From: UBA7803 sp036381275
Lineage (GTDB): Bacteria > Pseudomonadota > Gammaproteobacteria > Pseudomonadales > Azotimanducaceae
Direction of reading: 5' to 3'
Length of the DNA: 9,063 nucleotides
Assembly (NCBI GenBank): GCA_036381275.1
Contig: DASVDC010000010.1
Coordinates: forward strand, 1-9,063
Below the pieces are notes generated by a model. The model saw only the letters and a program-made list of their open reading frames with translations, was not told the DNA's origin and did not search any database. Shown here in pieces: positions 1-5,851 of this stretch. Within the stretch, counting starts at the first letter, position 1. Each line of letters starts with the position of its first letter. The position numbers were made by a program, and so were the translations under genes.

Positions 1-462
1 CGGGTGCGGGAGCTGGCGGACGAGCCGGCGCTGGTGCTGATCGCCGGGCGCTCCGAAGGGATCGACGAGCGCGTGATCGACGCGGTGGTGGACGAGGAGC
101 TGTCCATCGGCGATTACGTGCTGAGCGGCGGCGAGCTGCCGGCGATGGTGCTGATGGACGCGATCGCGCGGCAACTGCCCGGAACGCTGGGAAATGCGGC
201 CTCGGCGGTGGACGAGTCTCACCTTGATGGTTTGCTCGATTACCCGCACTATACGCGGCCGGAATCGACCGGGGGCCGCACGGTGCCGCCGGTTCTGCTG
301 ACCGGGGATCACGAAGCCATCCGCCGCTGGCGCCGCCAGCAGGCCCTCTGGCGCACCTGGCAGCGGCGCCCGGACCTGCTGGTCGGCCGGGAATGGAGCG
401 CCGAGGACCGGGCCCTGCTGGCCGCGATGCTGGAGCGGCCGGCGAACGACCGCGATCATTGA
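1..462 (+). CDS. trmD: tRNA (guanine(37)-N1)-methyltransferase, 3' part
   Basis: This is the C-terminal 153 codons of TrmD, the SPOUT-family enzyme that methylates N1 of G37 in tRNAs with G36 using S-adenosylmethionine, which prevents +1 frameshifting. The reading frame is already open at base 1, so the gene begins outside the window. The E. coli protein has about 255 residues, so roughly 100 N-terminal residues are missing here. Visible hallmarks are EGIDERV, the knot segment SIGDYVLSGGELPAM, then PHYTRPE, VPPVLLTGDH and the IRRWRRQQALWRTWQRRP tail, all closely matching E. coli TrmD. One oddity is that the usual GRYEG motif reads GRSEG (TCC codon at 52-54). TrmD lies directly upstream of rplS, as in the rpsP-rimM-trmD-rplS operon. 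Identity is certain. Confidence 0.97.
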   Translation, partial: RVRELADEPALVLIAGRSEGIDERVIDAVVDEELSIGDYVLSGGELPAMVLMDAIARQLPGTLGNAASAVDESHLDGLLDYPHYTRPESTGGRTVPPVLLTGDHEAIRRWRRQQALWRTWQRRPDLLVGREWSAEDRALLAAMLERPANDRDH

Positions 463-478
463 GCGACAACTACGGTTG

Positions 479-483
479 AGGAG
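479..483 (+). promoter_or_regulatory. Shine-Dalgarno sequence of rplS, decides the GTG start
   Basis: AGGAG lies 7 nt before the GTG at 491, which is ideal spacing. The competing upstream TTG at 476 overlaps this motif and has no ribosome site of its own, so translation most likely begins at 491. Confidence 0.8.
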
Positions 484-490
484 CAAGAAG

Positions 491-841
491 GTGCGCAGGA
501 ACAAGGTCATCGAGGGGCTCGAGAACGAGCAGCTCAAGACGGACGTGCCGGAGTTCGGCGCCGGCGATACGGTGGTCGTTCAGGTGAAGGTCCGGGAAGG
601 CAACCGCGAGCGCCTGCAGGCGTTCGAGGGCGTGGTGATCGGCCGCCGCAACCGCGGCCTGAACTCGTCGTTCACCGTGCGCAAGATCTCTCACGGGGTG
701 GGCGTCGAGCGGACGTTCCAGCTCCACAGCCCGCTGATCGCCGACATCCAGGTCAAGCGCCGCGGCGACGTGCGCCAGGCGAAGCTCTACTACCTGCGCG
801 ATCGCTCCGGCCGGGCCGCGCGGATCCGCGAGAAGGTCTGA
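491..841 (+). CDS. rplS: 50S ribosomal protein L19
   Basis: This encodes L19 (bL19), a large-subunit protein at the 30S-50S interface. With the GTG start at 491 the product is 116 residues, against 115 in E. coli. Conserved blocks are GDTVVVQVKVREG, ERLQAFEGVVIGRRNRG, SFTVRKISHGVGVERTFQ, HSP, and VKRRGDVRQAKLYYLRDRSG near the C-terminus. I chose GTG 491 because AGGAG sits 7 nt upstream and because the N-terminus then begins at the same point as the E. coli protein. The TTG at 476 would add five residues and put the Shine-Dalgarno inside the gene. The gene starts 28 nt after trmD and should be cotranscribed with it. No terminator hairpin with a T-run follows; xerD coding sequence comes immediately after. 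Confidence 0.97.
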   Translation: MRRNKVIEGLENEQLKTDVPEFGAGDTVVVQVKVREGNRERLQAFEGVVIGRRNRGLNSSFTVRKISHGVGVERTFQLHSPLIADIQVKRRGDVRQAKLYYLRDRSGRAARIREKV

Positions 842-843
842 GG
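839..843 (+). promoter_or_regulatory. Candidate ribosome binding site for xerD at a non-canonical start
   Basis: TGAGG overlaps the rplS stop codon (TGA 839-841) and lies 9 nt before ATT 853. It is the only well-spaced purine-rich site I see ahead of a possible xerD start, and it supports ATT 853 over CTG 838 or ATC 892. This is inference. Confidence 0.4.
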
Positions 844-852
844 CCGACGCTC

Positions 853-1779
853 ATTCCGTCCCAAGGCGAGGCTGCGGGCCCGAGCGAGCCGATCTCGCCG
901 GAAGCTCGCGCCGAGATCGACGGCTATCTGGACGAGGTCTGGCTCGAGCGGGGCCTCGCCGCCAACACGCTGGCCGCGTACCGCCGCGATCTCGAGCTGC
1001 TGGCGCGGCTGCTCGGCCGGCCGCTGCTCAGCGCTTCCGCGGCCGACCTGCTCGAATGTGTCGCCACCCGCTACCGCGCCGGCTACCGGGCCCGCTCGTC
1101 CGCGCGCTGGTTGTCCTGCGTGCGCGGCTTCTACCGTCATCAGCTGCGCAAAGGCCGTCTCGCGGTCGATCCGGCCGCGGATCTGACGCTGCCGAAGCTC
1201 GGCCGCCCGTTGCCGGGCACGCTGTCCGAGCGCGAGGTCACCGCGCTCTTGCACGCGCCGGACGTGGACGACCCGCTGGGGCTGCGCGACCGGGCGATGC
1301 TCGAGGTGCTGTATGCGTGCGGGCTGCGCATCTCTGAGCTGATCGGGCTGACCGCGACCTCGATCAACCGGCGCCAGGGCGTGCTGCGGGTGGTCGGCAA
1401 GGGCGGCAAGGAACGCCTGGTGCCGGTGGGCCAGGAGGCGCTCCACTGGATCGAACGCTACCTGGCCGAGGCCCGGCCCGTGTTGGTGCGCGGGCGCGCC
1501 AGCGCGGCGCTGTTTCCGAGCCGCCGGGGCGGCCCGATGACCCGGCAGACGTTCTGGCATGCGGTGAAGCGCTATGCCGCACTCGCCGGCATCGACCGTG
1601 ACATCTCGCCCCACACGCTGCGCCACGCGTTCGCGACCCATCTGCTGAACCACGGCGCGGATCTGCGCGCGGTGCAGATGATGCTGGGTCATGCGGATTT
1701 GTCGACCACCCAGATCTATACTCACGTGGCGCAGCGGCGTCTCCAGGCGCTGCACCGCGAACACCATCCGCGCGGGTGA
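853..1779 (+). CDS. xerD: Site-specific tyrosine recombinase XerD (non-canonical start)
   Basis: XerD acts with XerC at dif to resolve chromosome dimers, under FtsK control. All six catalytic residues are present at family spacing. Counting from ATT 853 they are R159 (GLRIS), K183 (GKGGKERLVP), H254 and R257 (SPHTLRHAFATHLL), H280 (LGHADLSTTQ) and Y289 (IYTHVA). The N-terminal core-binding domain is also clear (IDGYLDEVWLERGLAANTL, AYRRDLELL), and NHGADLRAVQMMLGH favours XerD over XerC. The start is the problem. The frame is open from 463, yet no ATG, GTG or TTG occurs in it until TTG 1111, which would remove the whole core-binding domain. I placed the start at ATT 853, giving 308 residues (E. 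coli 298), because TGAGG lies 9 nt upstream. CTG 838 (overlapping the rplS stop) and ATC 892 are alternatives. Identity is near certain; the start is not. A host Xer protein is not evidence of a mobile element. Confidence 0.9.
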   Translation: MPSQGEAAGPSEPISPEARAEIDGYLDEVWLERGLAANTLAAYRRDLELLARLLGRPLLSASAADLLECVATRYRAGYRARSSARWLSCVRGFYRHQLRKGRLAVDPAADLTLPKLGRPLPGTLSEREVTALLHAPDVDDPLGLRDRAMLEVLYACGLRISELIGLTATSINRRQGVLRVVGKGGKERLVPVGQEALHWIERYLAEARPVLVRGRASAALFPSRRGGPMTRQTFWHAVKRYAALAGIDRDISPHTLRHAFATHLLNHGADLRAVQMMLGHADLSTTQIYTHVAQRRLQALHREHHPRG

Positions 1780-1822
1780 GGAATTTCAGCCCGGGCGGCG
1801 GGTCGAATCACGCAGTACGACG

Positions 1823-1838
1823 GTCCGGCGGGCCGGAC
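1823..1838 (+). other. GC-rich hairpin between xerD and dsbC
   Basis: GTCCGG and CCGGAC form a perfect 6-bp inverted repeat around a CGGG loop, in the 88-nt gap after xerD. No T-run follows, so it is not a canonical intrinsic terminator. It could be an mRNA structure, or chance in GC-rich DNA. Confidence 0.3.
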
Positions 1839-1856
1839 GACCGACAATTCTCGAAC

Positions 1857-1860
1857 GGAG
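1857..1860 (+). promoter_or_regulatory. Shine-Dalgarno of dsbC
   Basis: GGAG sits 7 nt before GTG 1868 and fixes the start that gives a proper signal peptide. An in-frame ATG far upstream at 1691 lies inside xerD and would bury the signal peptide. Confidence 0.7.
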
Positions 1861-1867
1861 ACCACCC

Positions 1868-2665
1868 GTGACGACCATTGCCAAGCCGCTCCGCTTCCTC
1901 ACCGGGCTCGCCGTGCTCGCGGCGGTCGGGCTCGCGCTCGGCGCCTGGCTGGCGGTTGCGCCGCCGGCGCTCGCGGCGGACAAGGTGGTCGACGACGTCG
2001 ACGGGGCGGCCGATGCGCTGGTTGCCAGACTGAAGAAGCTGCGGCCGGGCATCCCGATCGAACGCGTGACCGGCACGCCGGTGTCCGGCATCTACGCGCT
2101 CGAGATCAGCGGCGGCACCGTCTACTACGGCACGGCTGACGGCCGCTACCTGTTCGCCGGCGACCTCTACGAGCTCGGCGACGACGACCTCGTGAACCTG
2201 GCCGAGGTGGGCCGCGCCGAGATGCGGCGCAAGCTCCTCGCGTCGGTGCCGCGGGACGAGATGGTGATCTTCAGCCCGAAAGGGCGCGCGAAGGCGGCGG
2301 TCAACGTGTTCACCGACGTCGACTGCGGCTATTGCCAGCGCTTCCACCAGGAAGTGCCGGCGCTGAACCGGATGGGCATCGAAGTGCGCTACCTCGCCTG
2401 GCCGCGCGCCGGCATCGGCTCGCGTTCCTACGACAAGATCGTCTCCGCCTGGTGCTCGGACGATCCGAATGCGGCGATCACCCGCCTCAAGGCGCAGCAA
2501 GCCATCCCGCCGGCCACCTGCCCGAACCCGGTCGCCGATCAGTTCGAGCTCGGCCGCGAGCTCGGCGTGACCGGAACGCCCGCCATCATCCTCGAAGACG
2601 GCACGTTGCTGCCCGGCTACATGCCGGCCGAGGAGCTCGCGAGGGCGGTCGGCATCGGGACCTGA
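1868..2665 (+). CDS. dsbC: Periplasmic thiol:disulfide isomerase DsbC
   Basis: DsbC is a homodimeric periplasmic isomerase that reshuffles wrong disulfides and is kept reduced by DsbD. From GTG 1868 the product is 265 residues (E. coli 236), mostly because of a longer N-terminus. Residues 1-36 form a signal peptide: a short basic start (KPLR), a long Ala/Leu/Val core, and a PPALA cleavage motif before ADK. The dimerisation domain follows (around 40-100, with SGIYALEISGGTVYYGTADG), then a thioredoxin-fold domain with active site C153-G-Y-C156. C196 and C218 match the second, structural pair of E. coli DsbC: the 43- and 22-residue spacings are identical. The cis-proline loop is GTPA at T237-P238, followed by TLLPGYMP. 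The xerD-dsbC adjacency is the same as in E. coli. An 88-nt gap separates it from xerD, so it may have its own promoter, but I cannot point to one with confidence. Confidence 0.95.
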   Translation: MTTIAKPLRFLTGLAVLAAVGLALGAWLAVAPPALAADKVVDDVDGAADALVARLKKLRPGIPIERVTGTPVSGIYALEISGGTVYYGTADGRYLFAGDLYELGDDDLVNLAEVGRAEMRRKLLASVPRDEMVIFSPKGRAKAAVNVFTDVDCGYCQRFHQEVPALNRMGIEVRYLAWPRAGIGSRSYDKIVSAWCSDDPNAAITRLKAQQAIPPATCPNPVADQFELGRELGVTGTPAIILEDGTLLPGYMPAEELARAVGIGT

Positions 2666-2676
2666 TCGTTCGGTCC

Positions 2677-2700
2677 CTGGACAGGCCATCGGCTGTCCGG
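2677..2700 (+). terminator. Inverted repeat after dsbC, possible 3'-end structure
   Basis: GGACAG (2679-2684) and CTGTCC (2693-2698) pair perfectly around an 8-nt loop, and a G-T and a C-G pair extend the stem outward. It starts 11 nt after the dsbC stop. There is no T-run, so it could protect or end the dsbC transcript only with Rho or other help. Weak call. Confidence 0.3.
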
Positions 2701-2703
2701 ATT

Positions 2704-2720
2704 CGCGGCCGGCGGCCGCG
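2704..2720 (+). other. Perfect GC hairpin upstream of hom
   Basis: CGCGGCC and GGCCGCG form a 7-bp perfect stem with a GGC loop, directly after the preceding inverted repeat. It may be a second mRNA structure in the dsbC-hom gap. No T-run follows, and chance is possible in such GC-rich DNA. Confidence 0.3.
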
Positions 2721-2767
2721 CCCACATCGGCGGGCTCGCGCGGCTTCCGCTGCCTGCGTCGGCCCCG

Positions 2768-2773
2768 TACCAT
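2768..2773 (+). promoter_or_regulatory. Weak candidate -10 element for hom
   Basis: TACCAT matches the TATAAT consensus at four of six positions and lies 31 nt before the hom start, in the largest non-coding gap of the window. I see no convincing -35 at the right distance (TTCCGC is poor), so this is only a suggestion. Confidence 0.2.
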
Positions 2774-2793
2774 TGCGGCACCGTTCGTCCATC

Positions 2794-2799
2794 GGGGAG
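2794..2799 (+). promoter_or_regulatory. Shine-Dalgarno of hom, supports the TTG start
   Basis: GGGGAG lies 5 nt before TTG 2805. It favours this TTG over the next in-frame TTG at 2814, whose spacing would be 14 nt. Confidence 0.7.
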
Positions 2800-2804
2800 C
2801 CGCA

Positions 2805-4097
2805 TTGCAGCCGTTGCGGATCGGATTGTGCGGCCTGGGCACCGTCGCCCAGGGCGTGCTCAGAATCCTCCAGGAAAATGCCGAGAGCATCGCGCGCCGG
2901 GCCGGCCGGCCGCTCGTCGTGACCCGGGTCGCGAGCCGCCGCCGGCGGCCCGAAGCGGATCTCGGCGACGCGGCGTTCAGCACCGACCTGCGCGCCATGC
3001 CCGAGCACCCGGACGTGGACGTGCTGGTGGAGCTGATCGGCGGAGAGGACACCGCGCTCGAGCTGCACCGGGCGGCGCTCGCCGCCGGCAAGCCCGTGGT
3101 CACGGCCAACAAGGCGGTCGTTGCGCTGCACGGCGACGAGCTGTTCGAGCTCGCCGCGCGTCACGACGTGCCGTTCTGTTTCGAGGCCGCCGTGGCGGGC
3201 GGGATTCCGATCATCACCGCGATCACCCGGGGGCTCGCCGCCAACGACGTCGAGTGGCTGGCCGGCATCATCAACGGCACGTCGAACTACGTGCTCTCCG
3301 CGATGGCCGAGCGCGGCGAGGACTTTCAGGCGGCCCTCGAGCAGGCGCAGCGGCTCGGCTATGCGGAAGCCGACCCCACGTTCGACATCGAAGGCATCGA
3401 TGCCGCGCACAAGCTCACGATCCTCGCGGCGCTGGCGTTCGGCATGGGCTTCCGCTTCAGCGAGGTCTATACCGAGGGCATCAGCCGGGTGACGCCGGAG
3501 GACATCGAGTACGCTTCGCAGCTCGGGTACCGGATCAAGCACCTCGGCATCGCGCGCAAGACGCCCGCCGGCGTCGAGGTGCGCGTGCACCCGACGCTGG
3601 TGCCGCGCCAGCGGCTGCTCGCCAACGTGAACGGCGTGATGAACGCGATCGTCGTGCACGGCCATGCGGCGGGCGATACGCTCTACTACGGCGCCGGCGC
3701 GGGCGACCTGCCCACCGCGTCCGCGGTGGTGGCCGATCTGATCGAGATCGCCCGGGGCACCGCGCTGCGGCCGAAGCGGGCGGTCGACGATGGTCTGCGC
3801 GTGGTGCCGATCATCGACAGCGCGAGCGCCTACTACCTGAAGATCCCGTCGCTGGACCGGCCCGGCATGTTCGCGCGGGTCGCGACGATCCTCTCGGAGC
3901 ACGACATCAGCATCGAGTCGGCGGTGCAGCGCGCCGAAGCGATCCACGCGGAAACCCAGCAGGCCTGGGTGCCCATCGTCATCATCACCAACCGGGTGCC
4001 GGAGCGGGCGATGAACGAAGCGCTGGCGCGGGTGCAGGCGCTGGCCGGCGTGGTCGGCGAGATCACGCGCATCCGCGTGGAAGACCTGAATGATTGA
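2805..4097 (+). CDS. hom: Homoserine dehydrogenase, monofunctional with ACT domain
   Basis: This enzyme reduces aspartate-4-semialdehyde to homoserine with NAD(P)H, the branch point to threonine and methionine. The 430-residue product fits monofunctional Hom and has no fused aspartokinase. An N-terminal Rossmann domain carries GLGTVAQG (10-17), whose third glycine position is alanine. Catalytic features are TANKA (K103), then AGGIPIITAITRGL and NGTSNYVLSAM, and the signature ADPTFDIEGIDAAHK with D199 and K203, spaced like the yeast D219/K223 pair. From about residue 343 there is an ACT domain (YYLKIPSLDRPGMFARVATI), the usual site of threonine feedback control. The start is TTG, supported by GGGGAG 5 nt upstream. 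The last 8 nt overlap recJ, which suggests translational coupling. thrC, often next to hom in related genomes, is not here. Confidence 0.96.
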   Translation: MQPLRIGLCGLGTVAQGVLRILQENAESIARRAGRPLVVTRVASRRRRPEADLGDAAFSTDLRAMPEHPDVDVLVELIGGEDTALELHRAALAAGKPVVTANKAVVALHGDELFELAARHDVPFCFEAAVAGGIPIITAITRGLAANDVEWLAGIINGTSNYVLSAMAERGEDFQAALEQAQRLGYAEADPTFDIEGIDAAHKLTILAALAFGMGFRFSEVYTEGISRVTPEDIEYASQLGYRIKHLGIARKTPAGVEVRVHPTLVPRQRLLANVNGVMNAIVVHGHAAGDTLYYGAGAGDLPTASAVVADLIEIARGTALRPKRAVDDGLRVVPIIDSASAYYLKIPSLDRPGMFARVATILSEHDISIESAVQRAEAIHAETQQAWVPIVIITNRVPERAMNEALARVQALAGVVGEITRIRVEDLND

Positions 4098-5826
4098 AGC
4101 CCCCGTCGCCGCGTCGCCGCCGAGCATTCTCTGCCGCCCGGTGGGCGAGCTGCCCGAGGGGCTCGGCACGCTGCCGCCGCTGCTGCGCCGGGTCTACGCG
4201 GCGCGGGGGGTGCGCGGCCCCGAGGAGCTCGACCGCTCGCTGAAGCGCCTGCTGCCGCCGCGCGGCCTCGGCGACATCGACCGCGCGGCGGCCCGGCTCG
4301 CCGCGGCGATCCGCGGGCGCGAGCCGATCCTGCTGGTCGGCGATTTCGACGCCGACGGGGCCACCTCGGTCGCGCTCGGGGTGACGCTGCTGCGCGCGCT
4401 CGGTGCCGAGCGGGTGGACTTCCTGGTGCCGAACCGTTTCGAGTTCGGCTACGGCCTGTCGCCGGAGATCGTCGCGCTGGCTGCCGCACGCGGACCGCGC
4501 GTGCTGGTGACGGTGGACAACGGGATTTCCAGCGTCGCGGGGGTCGCCGCCGCCAACGCCGCCGGCATGGACGTGATCGTCACCGACCACCACCTGCCGG
4601 GCCGGGAGCTGCCCGACGCGTTCGCGCTGGTGAACCCGAACCTGCCCGGCGCCGAGTTTCCGAGCAAGGCGCTGGCCGGCGTCGGCGTGATCTACTACGT
4701 GCTCGGAGCCGTGCGGGCGCGGCTGCGGGCGGAGGGCTGGTTCGAGACGCGGCCCGAGCCGAACCTCGCCGACTGGCTCGACCTGGTTGCGCTCGGCACG
4801 GTGGCCGACGTGGTACGGCTGGATCCCAACAACCGCATTCTGGTGCACCAGGGCGTGCTGCGGATGCGTGCCGGCCGTTGCCGGCCGGGCATCCGCGCGC
4901 TCGCCGAGGTCGCCGGACGGCCGCTCTCGAAGATCGGCGCGCAGGACCTCGGTTACGCGCTCGGTCCGCGCCTGAACGCCGCGGGGCGGCTCGACGACAT
5001 GACGCTCGGCATCCGCTGCCTGCTCGCGGACGATCTGGAGCAGGCCCGGACGCTCGCGCGCGCGCTCGACGAGCTGAACCGTGCGCGCCGGGCGCTCGAG
5101 CAGGAAATGGTTCGGGAGGCCGAGCTGATCGTCGCCGGACATCGTCTGCCGGCGGCGGACCGCTACGGCGTCTGCGTCTACGAGCCCGGCTGGCACCAGG
5201 GGGTGATCGGCATCGTCGCGGGGCGGCTGCGCGAGAAGATCAACCGGCCGGTGATCGCGTTCGCGGACGCGGGTGATCTGTACCCGGACGAGCTGAAGGG
5301 CTCGGCGCGCTCGGTACCCGATCTGCACGTGCGCGATGCGCTCGACGCGATCGCGGCCCGCTATCCTGGTCTCTTGTCCCGATTCGGCGGGCACGCGATG
5401 GCCGCGGGGCTGTCGATCAAGCGCGTGCACTACGAGCGCTTCGCGAAGGTGTTCGATGCGGTCGTCGCGGATCGGCTGCCGGCCCACGCGCTCGACTGGA
5501 CCCTGGAAACGGACGGCTCCGTGACGGCGGCGGACCTCTGCCTCGAGACGGCCCGCTGCCTCGCGGACGGCGGCCCCTGGGGCGCGGGCTTTCCGGAGCC
5601 GCTGTTCCACGGCGACGTGGAGCTGGTGAGCCAGCGCGTGGTGGGCGAAGCGCACCTGAAGCTGGTGGTGCGCCTGGACGGACGGCTGGTGGACGCCATC
5701 GCGTTCCGGCAGCCCCCGCTCGACGGCGTGCAGCGGCTGCGCCTCGCGTTCCGGCTCGCGGAGAACGACTTCGGCGACCTGCCGACGGTCCAGCTCGTGG
5801 TGGAGCATCTGTTCCCGTTGCAATAA
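4090..5826 (+). CDS. recJ: Single-stranded-DNA-specific 5'-3' exonuclease RecJ
   Basis: RecJ is a DHH-family nuclease that degrades 5'-ended single strands in RecFOR recombination, mismatch repair and base-excision repair. The product is 578 residues (E. coli 577) and collinear with it throughout. Metal-binding motifs are GDFDADGAT (D85, D87, D89), TVDNGISS (D143) and TDHHLPG (D166-H167-H168). They are followed by NPNLPG, LVALGTVADVV and GPRLNAAGRLDDM. The DHHA1 part has WHQGVIGIVAGR, LKGSARS and FGGHAMAAGLS, and a C-terminal OB-like part ends with VQLVVEHLFPLQ. The ATG lies inside the last codons of hom (overlap of 8 nt). prfB follows after 25 nt, preserving the E. coli recJ-prfB-lysS order. 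In E. coli dsbC directly precedes recJ; here hom has been placed between them. A long open frame on the opposite strand across this gene is a composition artefact. Confidence 0.98.
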   Translation: MIEAPVAASPPSILCRPVGELPEGLGTLPPLLRRVYAARGVRGPEELDRSLKRLLPPRGLGDIDRAAARLAAAIRGREPILLVGDFDADGATSVALGVTLLRALGAERVDFLVPNRFEFGYGLSPEIVALAAARGPRVLVTVDNGISSVAGVAAANAAGMDVIVTDHHLPGRELPDAFALVNPNLPGAEFPSKALAGVGVIYYVLGAVRARLRAEGWFETRPEPNLADWLDLVALGTVADVVRLDPNNRILVHQGVLRMRAGRCRPGIRALAEVAGRPLSKIGAQDLGYALGPRLNAAGRLDDMTLGIRCLLADDLEQARTLARALDELNRARRALEQEMVREAELIVAGHRLPAADRYGVCVYEPGWHQGVIGIVAGRLREKINRPVIAFADAGDLYPDELKGSARSVPDLHVRDALDAIAARYPGLLSRFGGHAMAAGLSIKRVHYERFAKVFDAVVADRLPAHALDWTLETDGSVTAADLCLETARCLADGGPWGAGFPEPLFHGDVELVSQRVVGEAHLKLVVRLDGRLVDAIAFRQPPLDGVQRLRLAFRLAENDFGDLPTVQLVVEHLFPLQ

Positions 5827-5851
5827 ACTGCCGCGCCTTTGGGACCGAGTC

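Noticed and set aside
815..860. L19-XerD fusion by -1 frameshifting at the rplS end
   Set aside because: The xerD frame is -1 to rplS, so a fusion is formally possible, but there is no slippery heptamer and no following structure that I can see. A separate weak start explains the arrangement more simply.
853..1779. Tyrosine recombinase as the integrase of a mobile element
   Set aside because: The sequence is canonical XerD in its usual place beside dsbC. There are no direct repeats, tRNA target or cargo genes nearby.
1789..1796. GCCCGGGC palindrome after xerD
   Set aside because: An 8-bp palindrome of only G and C is expected by chance in DNA of this composition.
1691..1867. Upstream ATG 1691 as the dsbC start
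   Set aside because: It lies inside xerD and would put about 59 Arg-rich residues in front of an intact signal peptide. GTG 1868 has GGAG at good spacing.
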